Origin: Spongilla lacustris
Taxonomy: Eukaryota > Porifera > Demospongiae > Spongillida > Spongillidae
Assembly (NCBI GenBank): GCA_949361645.1
Contig: OX442417.1
Location: forward strand, 10,212,309 to 10,276,308
DNA: 64,000 nt
Direction: 5' to 3'
Under the pieces are notes generated by a model. The model was not told the DNA's origin. It searched no databases and was given only the letters and a program-made list of their open reading frames with translations. The position numbers were made by a program, and so were the translations under genes. Shown here piece by piece: positions 43,682 through 54,340 of the stretch (position 1 is the stretch's first letter; every line of letters begins with the position of its first letter).

Positions 43682-46397
43682 GTATGTGCGGTACCTGTGT
43701 ACATGTACATGTGGTAACCATGCATTGTACATTCACTACCTGGCTTAGGTTACATTGTCTACCTTACAATAGATTGGGCATCATCAAACTGGCTTAGGGT
43801 ACATCATTAGGGTACATTGTAATCAGAATGGCTAAAGGTAGTTTGTCATCAAACTGCTTTAGGGTACGTCTGCAGTCAACAAAATTGCTAAGGGTACATG
43901 GTCATCAAGGTGACTAAGGTTACATATGGTGTGGGGCTGTAGAGAGGTGCAGAGCCTTTACAGATACAATGTATTGATAAGGTTGTGTACATGTACCTGT
44001 TAAGGGCTAAGGCTTGGTGCAATGTGTAGTAATGACATTATCGTAATAACTGAAACTTTGTTTTCAGCCTTCAAAATGTTGCACGTTTATATATTGCGGT
44101 GCACATTGCTACATCGTGGGTGAACACACAAAGCAAAACAACAACTTCTACTAGTGTACCCACGGTTTTACATCGTAGGGCCCGATGACCCGTATAGCTA
44201 GCTACCCAACCTCTACCCTGTCCTCACACTTATCGTCAGTGTGTTTACTCTCGTACCCAGCCAAACGGTACTCCCCTCCCACTTCAATTGACTTTCAATT
44301 GTTCGGTTGGGTGTTTGCTCTCGTACCCAGCCAAACTTTACTCTAATTGATGCTCCTCCTCCTTCATCAGCTAGTGATCGGCTGATCGCAATTCTACCAA
44401 CCAGCCTCTTTGTACGGCAGCGCAAGCTTTACACTCTTCTCGAGGGTCGCATACACTTCCATCTCTCCACTGCGTACTCGTACGTTTGTTGTTAGATTGG
44501 CGAAACTTACACGGGTCCCAGACCCGTTGTTTTGGACCGTTTCATCACATACCGTCTCCTCGCTGCAAGCCCAGCCACTTTGCTCTCCTTAGCTCCTATT
44601 TATAGGGATGTGCCTTCATCTCACACCCCGTCATGGGACAACGGCCGATGGGAAAGAATGTTTACATGCCCCCCATGCATGTGTAATTTATTTCGAGAGA
44701 GCTCCCCCAGTTGGATTTGAGGGGTCTGTACACAGGTTCTATTGTGCCTTTCACTCAAATATACACTCTGAATACATGAATGAATACCAGTTCACATGGT
44801 ACACAAGTGATCCTGTCCTAAACAACCCACACAGTCCTCTAACACTTAATAAAGTCTCGGTATCTTGAAGGCTCCTGGGTCACTCTACCGGCCACATCTC
44901 ATCACTGGGCCGGTCACTGCTATCTGAGGTCCAGGACAAACATGAATTGCTTCCAGTTAGCTGTTGGCAGTGTAGTCAATAGCTGCCACTTCACTAGTCT
45001 TGGTCAACACTTCTTGTGGTTCTTTCCCATACTGATTCTGCAGCCATTGCCTTCTGTTGTCAATCACCGTGAAGGCCCAACTAAAGCTAGCTACCCAACC
45101 TCTACACTGTGCTCACACTTATCGTCAGAGTCATTTCCTGGTTGTGTGTTTTTCTCTCGTACCCAGCCTAATGGTACTCTCCCACCACTTCCAATTGATA
45201 TTGGAACTCCAACATCAGACTAGTGTCCTGAGATAACAGGGAACAATGACCGGTCCTGAGTACATGCACCTCAAAGCATAGATGGAGAAGCCTCCCAACC
45301 TTGTCACTCACTCCCAGCTGACAGAACCCGCACAAATCTGTCCCTTTCCATGATGGCAATAAGTGATCCCAGCAGATGATGTCTTATGTGGAGATGCAAG
45401 ATGGGGACTGTTATTGGGAGCTGGAGATGTTTAAATAATGTAGGGACAGCCAGAAGTTGTAAAAAGGTCCATCTCAAAAGATGTCACTATCTTCCAATCA
45501 AAGCACCATTATCAAGCAGTTTGCTTTGTACTGGAACGAAAACACAGCAGATGGTTAAATCATGGGTGCACATTGTAGCATGAGTAAACTGAGGGAGCTG
45601 TTCTAAGACTTCAACTTCTACTTGGCTCTGGAGATGAACGAGTGCACAAAGCTAGACCTCCTTAGCAGCTACTTCAGTGCACACTGGCTTAGCCTGGTCG
45701 CTGTGAAGCTTCTGCATGACCTCTTTGATCAAGATAGTGGGTGGAGGCATGGTTACTGGTGCACTGGTTTCTTTGTGGGACATGGAAGGTTAAAAAGACA
45801 CTTCATGGTGAACATGATGTTCTGCTTAAGATTGTGTACAATCTGATGCTGAGGGGAAGATCAAGAATCAGGCCCATTTACAGTGACCAGTCACTTTGAA
45901 GCTAAGAGAACAGTCTGCAAAGTTCAATCCTGTATCTCCTCCTGGGCTCATATTCTCCGAGGTAAGACATGTGTGAATACACGCACCTACACACCCACCT
46001 CTCCCACCTCTGCACATCCACCTCTGCACACACACCTCAGCCTCTTCTGCACAACCACCTGTACACACAGCATAGATCACCATAGAATTCTCTTCTTCCT
46101 CTTTTCCTCCTCTCATTCCTTTTTTGTAGGTACCTGTCTTTGGATATGGAGGTCAGGTGGAATGGCCATGCCCAGGAGGGAGGAGGATAAGAGGTCACAT
46201 ATATGGAGATATTGAGGACTGCTGCTGCATGCCCTTGGCTTAGTTGTTGATTGGACCACTGCTGTTTGCAGAAGAGATGCCCCACCTTTCTTCTCTAAGC
46301 CACACCCCTTTCCTCCAAGCTCCCTAACGGAATGGTCCAAACTACTGTTCAAGTGCATCAGGCCACTAGGGGACCCACACTTCTGTCTGAACGGGGG
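43682..46397. other. spacer with an internal direct repeat, no firm gene
   Basis: Contains a direct repeat of about 90 bp (about 44196-44330 and 45090-45185: GCTAGCTACCCAACCTCTAC, CTCACACTTATCGTCAG, CTCTCGTACCCAGCC) and CT-rich stretches. At 45622-45846 an open frame starts MALEMNECTKLDLLSSYFSA and continues SLVAVKLLHDLFDQDSG. It looks protein-like and may be an exon of the same unrecognised gene. Confidence 0.4.
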
Positions 46398-46680
46398 GGG
46401 ACATAGCCACCCATACCACTATCCTCACACTGGACATGACAGCTAGCTGGACCTTGGGGCCTCCGGTGACCTGCGGCACAATCACAAGCTAGGCCTCACC
46501 CCTAAGGAGGTGAACATGAAGCTCTAGGTGCTACAGGCTCTGGGCATCAACCTGAGGATAGAGGACCTGTTTGATGAGAAGGCTCTGCTGCATGCCAAAT
46601 ACCAGGACCTCCTGAGGGGAGGGGGAGGAGTATGTAAGAGAGGATGTGTATTGTCTTGGATGCCATGGGAACAGGTTAGC
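46398..46680 (+). pseudogene. block P, copy 2 (broken)
   Basis: About 90 percent identical to 43088-43374, but with a deletion of about 20 bp near the front and an in-frame TAG (AAG CTC TAG) where copy 1 reads AAG CTC AAG. Copy 2 is therefore no longer coding, unless spliced differently. Confidence 0.6.
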
Positions 46681-46916
46681 TGAAGGCATGAGTGTTAGCT
46701 GAAGGGTGTTAATGTAAGGGAAGATTAGAAGTATGTGATTGATATTGTAATGTTAACCATAGTCATCATATGGTTATATGCTCATCTACATTTTAACATG
46801 GCTAGTGGCATGATCACATGATCATTAAAGGAAAGGATATGGTCATGTGATGGTTTCCATGGCTTCCTTCATCAGGTGGATCCCATGATTACAGTCAGGG
46901 GAACCACTTCTCTTAG

Positions 46917-47003
46917 CAAGACTTGGCCGCCCTGAAAAAGGCCAAGGAACTTATCCTGAAGAGGCAGGGGGAGGAGGAGGGTCAGACAGCATTGACATTC
47001 CAG
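46917..47003 (+). CDS. exon-like block Q, copy 2
   Basis: 87 bp from a CTCTTAG acceptor to CCAG/GTACATG, open, reading QDLAALKKAKELILKRQGEE and EGQTALTFQ. It ends in phase 0. The next exon-like block (47161) is open in phase 0, so Q2 and A1 could join in frame. A coiled-coil-like helix is likely. Function not recognised. Confidence 0.4.
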
Positions 47004-47160
47004 GTACATGTATGTGTGGTAACTGTGTGTACGATGTAAGTGCTAAGTGATGAGTGTGTTGGGATGGTGTGTGTACATGTACTTGGATATGTGCATGTGA
47101 TGGGATGATGTAAGGACTTGCAAAGTTGCACATCCCACTATCACCTCCTCCCTCCCACAG

Positions 47161-47346
47161 TTGGATGGCCAAATGGCTTTATATCTAGTGAGATGGAAGG
47201 GTGTGTCATTACAAAGTTGGTCCATCCGTTGTTATAAGAGCTATGATGACCACCTGGTCTGTGGCCTATCAGTTCAGCAAGACAAGACTGGTCATCATCA
47301 TTGGTACCAAGATCAGTGTTGCTTGGACACAGTCATATCCTTCAAG
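47161..47346 (+). pseudogene. array exon A1 (186 bp, short variant)
   Basis: Acceptor CTCCCTCCCACAG, donor AAG/GTAACT. It is the short A variant: 10 bases near the front are missing and one base (the A in CCTATCAG) is added later. In the phase-2 frame used by the open copies it stops at TAG after eight codons. In phase 0 it is open for all 62 codons and could follow block Q2, but then runs into a stop in exon B1. Confidence 0.5.
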
Positions 47347-47462
47347 GTAACTACTGAAATGCATGTACCCTCTTCCCTTTGGGTACTCTTCAAATGATGC
47401 ACACCACTCTACCCTTAACTTTTAAAGACATTTCCAAATCATGACCTACCCATATGAAGCCC

Positions 47463-47630
47463 ATCTGGTTACAGAGATAGGCTGTATCTATTTGTTACAG
47501 AGATAGGCTGTATCTATTCGTTACAGAGATAGGCTGTATCTATTGGTTACAGAGATAGGGTGTATCCGTACTGGTTCCAGAGATAGGGTGTATCTACTGG
47601 TTACAGAGATGGGGTGTAGCTCTTTGCTGT
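47463..47630. repeat. TTACAGAGATAGG minisatellite (array unit 1)
   Basis: Units of about 21-26 bp, typically GGTTACAGAGATAGG followed by CTGTATCTATT, in the A-to-B intron. Confidence 0.85.
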
Positions 47631-47682
47631 GTACATGTTTGGATGAGGTTATGTAATTAATTACTTTAATTTGCATCTGTAG

Positions 47683-47841
47683 GGCCCATGCAATCATCAC
47701 TTTTCCAAATGCCAGTACTGCAGGGTTATGCAGTAAGAAGCACCCTCCATCGCCTTTAAGGGTCTCCTCCTTCCCTCCTTATCCAATGGAGTGTTTCCAA
47801 GGATACCAGACTAGTTAGGAGAGAAGCATCTTTATCTGTTG
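47683..47841 (+). pseudogene. array exon B1 (159 bp, one stop)
   Basis: Acceptor TTTGCATCTGTAG, donor TTG/GTATGT. Length is 53 x 3. In the phase-2 frame it is open to a late TAG (ACT AGT TAG) where other copies have GGG. The GTAAG inside (47733) is an alternative donor that would give a 50-bp exon. Confidence 0.5.
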
Positions 47842-47861
47842 GTATGTATATCCCATTCCTT

Positions 47862-47935
47862 CCTCACATACTCTTCTCCATCCTTCCTCACTCTCCTCCC
47901 CATTCTTCCTGTCTCTCCTCCCCATCCTTCTGTAT
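47862..47935. repeat. CT-rich minisatellite (array unit 1)
   Basis: CTCCTCCCCATCCTTCCTCA-type units in the B-to-A intron. Confidence 0.8.
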
Positions 47936-48136
47936 CACATGCATGATGTACGTGCTGGGTGATGTGTGTGCTGGGATTATACATGTAAGTGCTGGGTGAT
48001 ATGTGTGTTTGGATGATGTGAGTGTGCTGGGATGATGTGAGTACGTAAGTACATGTACTTGGATATGTGCATGTAAGGGGATAATTTAAGGATTTGCAAA
48101 GTTGCACATCCCATTATCACCTCCTCCCTCCCACAG

Positions 48137-48331
48137 TTGGATGGCCAACATACATGAAATGGCTTTATATCTTGCGAGATGGAAGGGTGTGTCATTACAA
48201 AGTCGGTCCGTTGGTTGCCATGAGAACTATGATGACCACCTGGTCTGTGGCCTTCAGTTCAGCAAGACAAGACTGGTCATCATCATTGGTACCAAGATCA
48301 ATGTTGCTTGGACACAGTCATATCCTTCAAG
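48137..48331 (+). CDS. array exon A2 (195 bp, open)
   Basis: Acceptor CCTCCCTCCCACAG and donor CAAG/GTAACT. Long A variant. In phase 2 it reads WMANIHEMALYLARWKGVSL, GCHENYDDHLVCGLQFSKTR and LVIIIGTKINVAWTQSYPS without a stop, with one base before and two after the codons. The same residues recur in A5. Two cysteines and a hydrophobic strand-like LVIII segment are present. The domain was not recognised. The reading is supported by the matching phase of exon B and by lengths that are multiples of 3. Confidence 0.45.
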
Positions 48332-48467
48332 GTAACTACTGAAATGCATGTACCCTCTTCCCTTTGGGTACTCTCCAAATGATGCACACCATTCTCCCCT
48401 TAACTGTCACTTTCAAAGACATTTCCAAATCATGACCTACCCATATGAAGCCCATCTGGTTACAGAG

Positions 48468-48650
48468 ATAGGGTTTTCTATTGGTTACAGAGATAGGTCT
48501 ATTGGTTACAGAGATAGGTCTATTGGTTACAGAGATAGGGTGTGTATCTATTGGTTACAGAGATACATGTACATGTAGGCTGTATCTACTGGTTACAGAG
48601 ATAGGCTACATGTATATCAATTAACCCAAACGGTTACAGAGATAGGCTGT
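48468..48650. repeat. TTACAGAGATAGG minisatellite (array unit 2)
   Basis: About seven units of 20-26 bp in the A-to-B intron. Confidence 0.85.
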
Positions 48651-48721
48651 AGCTCTTTCACTTTGCTGTGTACATGTTTGGATGAGGTTATGTAATTAAT
48701 CGCTTTAATTTGCATCTGTAG

Positions 48722-48859
48722 GGCCCATGCCATCATCACTCTTCCAAAGGCCAATACTGCAGAGTTATGCAGTAAGAAGCACCCTCCATCCCTTTAAAGG
48801 GACTCCTCCTTCCCTCCTTATCCAATGACTAGTCGGGGGAGAAGCATCTTCATCTGTTG
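48722..48859 (+). pseudogene. array exon B2 (138 bp, one stop)
   Basis: Same splice sites as B1. It is shorter by an in-frame 21 bp and carries TAA in the CCATCCCTTTAAAGG region. The length remains a multiple of 3. Confidence 0.45.
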
Positions 48860-48914
48860 GTATGTATATCCTATTCCTTCATCACATACTCCTCCCCATC
48901 CTTCCTCACATACT

Positions 48915-49658
48915 GAGCCAGTGCTGCAGATAGCTGTCGGACATCGGACATTTCCCGACCATAATAAGCGTTTGTCCGAATATTTCGTACTTTGTTCAGT
49001 TATCTTGTCCGACAGTACGTTAGAGAATATAATCTATCGTTGATTGTGTAATAATCTATTAAGTACGTATCTCTTAATTAGAACAATAGCTACGGAAAAC
49101 ATTGAACGGCTCGTGCAATAGGCCTCAATGCATGCTAATTAGCTAATGGCTGACAAGCGAAGCGGTGACGATTTGGTAAAAGGTTGGTTACTAAATCAAC
49201 GGTGGAAAAATCGATTAGGGACAGTGATAAGGTGCTTAATACAACTATCTGGCTTGGGTAAGAGATGAAAGACAGAGACACGTAGCGTGTACAGTATGCT
49301 CTATGTTCCTAGTCTGACGTAGCCACACCCTCGCGAGGGTGTGGCTACGTCAGACTACTATGTTCCGTGATCGGCTTGTCGGTATGCGAAACTTTAGTAA
49401 CGCATTTATAGAGGGTTCTGTAATTCTTCGTTCCAGTAACTATCATGCAATATTTTTACTTGAAATTGGGAAACATGGCTAAATAACTAGTATATGCAGG
49501 AAACACTTATTTGTACAATCAATAATGTACATTAAATACATGTGTATTAAAAATACATGTTTGATGCATGTCCGACCATCCTTGTAAAATGTCTGACCAA
49601 CTTTTACATTGATAGGACACATTGTCAGAACAAAATAAAAATACTAACTGCAGCACTG
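48915..49658. mobile_element. 744-bp TIR element in array unit 2
   Basis: Interrupts the CT-rich minisatellite. ATACT is present on both sides (48910-48914 and 49659-49663). The tips share CAGTGCTGCAG.TAG in inverted orientation, with GAGC extra at the left. The interior has GTCGGACA/TGTCCGAC words in both halves and no coding region. The tip resembles hAT ends, but the expected 8-bp duplication is not clear. Confidence 0.6.
49310..49357. mobile_element. 48-bp perfect palindrome with 9-bp target duplication
   Basis: TAGTCTGACGTAGCCACACC is followed by CTCG and then by the exact reverse complement of both, 24 bp per arm with no loop. CTATGTTCC flanks it directly on both sides (49301-49309 and 49358-49366). 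It looks like two terminal repeats fused back to back, mobilised or left behind as a unit. It lies within the element 48915-49658. Confidence 0.8.
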
Positions 49659-49663
49659 ATACT

Positions 49664-49815
49664 CCTCCCCATCCTTCCTCACATACTCCTCCCCATCCCT
49701 CCTCACTCTCCTCCCCATCCTTCCTCACTCTCTCCTCCCCATCCTTCCTCACTTTCCTCTCCATCCTTCCTCTCTCTCCTCCCCATCCTTCCTGTCTCTC
49801 CTCTCCATTCTTCTG
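49664..49815. repeat. CT-rich minisatellite (array unit 2, right of insertion)
   Basis: CTCCTCCCCATCCTTCCTCA-type units continuing from 48880-48914. Confidence 0.85.
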
Positions 49816-49982
49816 TATCACATACATGATGTACGTGCTGGGTGATGTGTGTGTTGGGATGATTTGAGTGTGCTGGGATGATGTGAGTGTGTAAGTACTT
49901 GGATACATGTATGTGCATGTGATGTGATAATTTAAGGACTTGCAAAGTAGCACATCCCATTATCACCTCCTCCCTCCCACAG

Positions 49983-50168
49983 TTGGATGGCCAAATGGCT
50001 TTATATCTACTGAGTTGGAAGGGTGTGTGATTACAATGTTGGTCTCTCGGTTGCCATGAGAGCTATGATGACCACCTGGTCTGTGGCCTATCAGTTCAGC
50101 AAGACAAGACTGGTCATCATCATTGGTACCAAGATCAGTGTTGCTTGGACACAGTCATATCCTTTAAG
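49983..50168 (+). pseudogene. array exon A3 (186 bp, short variant)
   Basis: Good splice sites but the short variant (10 bases missing, one added). Stops in both the phase-2 frame (TGA early) and phase 0 (GTG TGA). Confidence 0.5.
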
Positions 50169-50875
50169 GTAACTACTTGAAATGCATGTACCCTCTTCCC
50201 TTTGGATACTCTCCAAATGATGCACACCACTCTCCCCTTAACTTTCAAAGACATTTCCAAATCATGACCTACCCATATGAACATGGGCGTCGGAAGGTAA
50301 AAAGCATTGGTCCGGCAAATGAATAAATAATGAGTGGGCGGATCCGGAGGGGGTGGGTGCGGGAGGGAGTCAGACTCCCTCCCGCCCAGCTAGGGGGTAT
50401 GGGGGAGTGCTGTAAGCTCCCCCATCGAGAAGCTTTGCAAGTTGTGCATTATTAAAGCCCGAAATCTCACTAGCTCGCACGCGTTAAGTGCTCGAAAATG
50501 CTAGGATAACCGTACGCCCACGCACAGATAAAAAGCAAAATGCATACAGTACGTAAATGTTGTAATGGATCACGTGAGGTTTCCTCAAATATCTATGTCG
50601 CTCACAGGGCCGTCGAGAGCTGGCACGGGCCCCAGGGCTATACATAGTCCTTCCAGGCCCCATTAAGTTAATGGTCCCCATTGGGATGGGTGCGGTAGAT
50701 ATAAAATACCATACAGGAGGGAAATATATATAGCTTTCGTGTATTGGGTTGTTAGTTCATGTGACGATGTATTGTGATTGATATAATATATTATATTAGG
50801 GATCGTATCGAGAAAAGGAACCTAACGCATATTATTAAAAATATTTATTTATATTAAATTTATTAAAAATTTAGC

Positions 50876-51800
50876 TAGTGAATATGAGCTTGAGCACCTT
50901 TGTACGAGCCACTCATATTGCTTCCGTTGTCATATCCTTGTCCACGACAGTCTGCAATTGGTATGTTGTGCTTGGTAAGTGTATCAAGGATCAACTGTGC
51001 GATTGCCTCTCCAGTTTTTTTTTTTGTTGCAGTCTACAAATTCCAAGAACCTTTGCAAAATCTAGTATTTGTCACCTTCAGCATTCAAGTGGGCGTAGTG
51101 CAAAACAAAAACAGTTTGTTCTATGTGAGAAGAATCAGGAGTAGCATTGACAATTATTGAATAGTACTTTGCACTTTTAGGATGCATTCAGTAACTTTAT
51201 CAGCACAGCACTTTATAAATTCATTTTGTCTTTCAGGAGAGATGTATAATGGACTTTCAATCGACATTTGGAATTTTGACTTGTTTTGACCTTGTTTAAG
51301 TTATCTTCAAGGATGGGATCATAGTGGCTGATCAATTCCAATATATACCAAGGAAATTACCATTTCTTGAATCCCCAATAAGTTGGTTGTCTCCTCTAAA
51401 TGCTAATCCTAGTTCTCTCCAAGAAATAGTGTAACATCTAAAATTTATATGTAATATCTGTTTCCAGTAAGCTGCCTTACTCCTGATGTTGTGCAATAGG
51501 TACTGGTCCAAGGTGGAGTCACACTGTAGGCTTTTCTCCATATCGCGCCACTGAATGTAGCACATTTTGTGATTGTCGCTACAATTTTTTTCCCATCTTT
51601 GACATGTAGAGTAGCCTGATCACAAGTTTAAAAAGAGCGATCTGCCGATGGAAGTTTACTGAAAAGATGACAAGGGAAACAGGCCAGCCAGTCGCGTTGT
51701 ATTACTTCACCATTTTGCAATGAAGCCTGAAGGATGCTTGTAGGAAATGAATGACAATATTCATCATCAGGAAAATGTGTTGGAAAGTTGTCGCAGAGCC
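50876..51800 (-). pseudogene. hAT transposase relic (ZMYM1/DUF4371-like)
   Basis: Minus-strand segments in order: IQRDWLACFPCHLFSK (TTF-finger style); GLAFRGDNQLIGDSRNGNFL; VHY.SPERQNEFIKCCADKV; and ILQRFLEFVDCNKK...TGEAIAQLILDTLTKH, with CRGQGYDNGSNMSGSYKGAQ. The last motif is diagnostic of the DUF4371 part of ZMYM1-type hAT transposases. Stops and frameshifts separate the segments, and the hAT C-terminal dimerisation domain is absent. The enzyme would cut and paste the element; this copy cannot. Confidence 0.85.
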
Positions 51801-51815
51801 ACACTGAACTGCTTC

Positions 51816-52103
51816 TCAGCTCACTTGAGCTGGTGATGGCACTTCATTCTCTGTTAACCCTACATCATAATCATGAATACTCACATGCTGTATCTTCTCA
51901 GCTACAGCATGTTGCTCAACTATAGCTATTGGCTGAGCCAATAAGGTGGGTACATGTCCAGGTCCGGTACATGCTTCATCGCTATGTGCATTTACAGCTT
52001 CAGCTAGAAGAGTGGTGTTCTCATGGTAACTGCTACTAGCCGATGAAGCTACATGTAGATCTGCAATTTCATGTTCGGGCACTGGAATCGTTATGTAGGT
52101 CAC
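51816..52103 (-). pseudogene. N-terminal part of hAT relic (uncertain)
   Basis: 95 codons open on the minus strand, upstream of the TTF/DUF4371 segments: a low-complexity serine-rich region (SSASSSYHENTT) followed by acidic and alanine-rich sequence. It probably encodes the disordered N-terminus of the hAT protein. No motif confirms this. Confidence 0.4.
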
Positions 52104-52441
52104 GATCGTCGTTCCTAGCTATGTCGGTGAAGTCGTTACTACCTATGTCGGTGAAGGTAGCCTAAACATTTCAAAGTTTTTTTGTCTTTTGGTAGGATCG
52201 CGGTTCTCAGCCCTTTCCTTTCTTTTCTGCCACTCGGACTAGTGCTTGTACATTTTAGAAAATGAATACAACGAAATTGTATACACTACATGAATAATAC
52301 GTACGGCATTCTATTCCACACGGAATGTATACAATTTTATTGCGCCTGCGCAATGATCAAAACAAAACGTTAATCACACATAAAAAAGACCAGCCTGGCG
52401 GCCCGGGCCCCATGTTTAACGACGGGCCCCGGGGTCAGCAG

Positions 52442-52460
52442 CCCCCCCCCCCCCCCCCCC
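52442..52460. repeat. poly-C run (19)
   Basis: Lies next to the right tip of the hAT element. Confidence 0.9.
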
Positions 52461-52499
52461 TCTCGGCGGCCCTGGTCGCTCACACATATCACCGGTATT

Positions 52500-52760
52500 C
52501 AAAGGTAATAAATTCGATACTTTCAAGAAGCTTATGACAATCACTTTTAAAGTGTTTTTGAAATGCTTCACAAGCATCTTTCCAGTTCTTGTATTAGACT
52601 TTCAAAATGAAAGTAAGTTCACGTTTGGTACTTGCCTTGAATTTCTTCTCTACTGTTGTCATCATGTATTAGTAACAAAAAGCAGCATGCATCAGTACTG
52701 GCATCGCGGCTGTGCTTTTCACACCACCGGCTCTGCTATAAACGAGCGCGTTTCACCCTT
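52500..52760 (-). pseudogene. transposon coding fragment, copy 2 (hAT/ZMYM1-like)
   Basis: Homologous at DNA level to 26730-27000. The minus strand reads NWKDACEAFQKHFKSDCHK. It belongs to the outer element, not the nested hAT. It is a truncated fragment. Confidence 0.55.
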
Positions 52761-53049
52761 CGATCCAAACGAACGTTTTGGAAAGGGAAACCGGCGACTT
52801 AGATGGCAGACGCAGAAAAAGAAGGAACGTACAATAATAATGTCGAGCGAGTGGAATCCATTTCTCTTTTAGACGATGTACATAAATGTCATTATTGTTA
52901 TATACATTTTCGTAGACGAAAGGGCGGGTCATCATCACCCGTACTCATGCCCATATCTGCTAATGATTTTTTTTTTTTTTCTTTTGGAAAATATTGGTCC
53001 GGCGGGCGCCGGACCTGCCGGACCTGTTCCGACGCCCATGATGAAGCCC

Positions 53050-53205
53050 ATCTGGTTACAGAGATAGGCTGTACCTATTGGTTACAGAGATAGACTGTAT
53101 CTATTGGTTACAGAAATAAGGTGCATCTACTGGTTACGGAGATAAGCTGTATCCATACTGGTTACAGAGATAGGGTGTATCTACTGGTTACAGAGATGGG
53201 CTGTA
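53050..53205. repeat. TTACAGAGATAGG minisatellite (array unit 3)
   Basis: About six units, starting just right of the outer element. Confidence 0.85.
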
Positions 53206-53267
53206 GCTCTGCTGTGTACATGTTTGGATGAGGTTATGTAATTAATTGCTTTAATTTGCATCTGTAG

Positions 53268-53425
53268 CGCCCATGCCATCATCACTCTTCCAAAGGCCAG
53301 TACTGCAGAGTTATGCAGTAAGAAGCACCCTCCATCCCCTCTAAGGGACTCCTCCTTCCCTTCTTATCCAATGAGTGTTTCCAAGGATACCGGACTAGTG
53401 GGGGGAGAAGCATCTTCATATATTG
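53268..53425 (+). pseudogene. array exon B3 (158 bp, frameshift)
   Basis: Starts CGCCC instead of GGCCC. One base is missing in ATGAGTG (other copies ATGGAGTG), so the length is not a multiple of 3. Confidence 0.45.
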
Positions 53426-53463
53426 GTATGTACATGTGTATATCCTATTCCTTCGTCACATAC

Positions 53464-53575
53464 ATGTACTCCTCCCCATCCTTCCTCAAATACTCCTCCC
53501 CATCCCTCCTCACTCTCCTCCCCATCCCTCCTTACTCTCCTCCCCATCCTTCCTCTCTCCTCCCCATCCTTCTGT
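53464..53575. repeat. CT-rich minisatellite (array unit 3)
   Basis: CTCCTCCCCATCCTTCCTCA-type units. Confidence 0.85.
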
Positions 53576-53719
53576 ATCACATTATGTACATGCTGGGTGA
53601 ATTGTGTGTTGTGATTATGTAAGTGCTTTCTATTGGTTACAGAGATAGGCTGTAGCTCTTTCACTTTGCTGTGTACATGTTTGGATGAGGTTTATATAAT
53701 TAATTCATCGCATCTGTAG

Positions 53720-53887
53720 GGCCCATGCCATTATCATTCTTCCAAAGGCCAGTACTGCAGAGTTATGCAGTAAGTATTATAAGATGCACCCTCCATTCAC
53801 TCTAAGGGACTCCTCCTTCCCTCCTTATCCAATGGAGTGTTTCCAAAGATACCAGACAAGTGGGGGCATAAGCATCTTCATCTGTTG
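53720..53887 (+). CDS. array exon B4 (168 bp, open)
   Basis: Acceptor CATCTGTAG, donor TTG/GTATGT. It carries an in-frame 9-bp addition (AAGTATTATAAG region) and stays open in the phase-2 frame for 55 full codons: AHAIIILPKASTAELC, then FPPYPMECFQRYQTSGG and ISIFIC. No A exon lies between B3 and B4, so exons have been lost or gained by unequal exchange. Confidence 0.4.
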
Positions 53888-53927
53888 GTATGTTTATCCT
53901 ATTCCTTCGTCACATACATGTACTCCT

Positions 53928-54008
53928 CCCCATCCTTCCTCACATACTCCTCCCCATCCCTCCTCACTATCCTCCCCATCCTTCCTCTCTTTCCTCCCCA
54001 TCCTTCTG
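53928..54008. repeat. CT-rich minisatellite (after B4)
   Basis: CTCCTCCCCATCC-type units. Confidence 0.85.
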
Positions 54009-54169
54009 TATCACATACATGATGTACGTGCTGGGTGATGTGTGTGTTGGGATGATGTGAGTGTGCTGGGATGATGTGAGTGCATAAGTACTTGGATATG
54101 TGCATGTAATGGGTTAAATTAAGGACTTGCAAAGTTGCACATCCCACTATCACCTCCTCCCTCCCACAG

Positions 54170-54340
54170 TTGGATGGCCAAACGGCTTTATATCTACTGA
54201 GATGGAAGGGTGTGTCATTACAAAGTTGGTCTCTCGGTTGCCATGAGAGCTATGATGACTACCTGGTCTGTGGCCTATCAGTTCAGCAAGACAAGACTGG
54301 TCATCATCAGTGTTGCTTGGACACAGTCATATCCGTCAAG
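54170..54340 (+). pseudogene. array exon A4 (171 bp, short variant)
   Basis: Short variant with a further in-frame 15-bp loss (CATTGGTACCAAGAT). Open in phase 0 (57 codons) but not in phase 2. Splice sites intact. Confidence 0.45.

Larger units (their letters stand above)
50605..52474 (-). mobile_element. hAT transposon (1870 bp), 8-bp target duplication
   Basis: Nested inside the outer element. The tips are CAGGGCCG.CGAGAG in inverted orientation. GTCGCTCA is duplicated exactly on both sides (50597-50604 and 52475-52482), as expected for hAT. It contains a decayed hAT transposase on the minus strand with the C-terminal dimerisation part missing, so it is non-autonomous. Confidence 0.9.
50282..53040. 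mobile_element. outer TIR element in array unit 3 (2759 bp)
   Basis: Splits the array sequence CCATATGAA/GCCCATCTGG. The tips are CATGGGCGTCGGAA and its complement, with GGTCCGGC repeated just inside. ATGAA is duplicated (50277-50281 and 53041-53045). Removing the nested hAT element leaves about 880 bp, which includes the minus-strand fragment at 52500-52760. Superfamily not settled. Confidence 0.75.

Noticed and set aside
49664..49829. Coding region rich in Pro, Ser and Leu
   Set aside because: It is the CT-rich minisatellite read in several frames.
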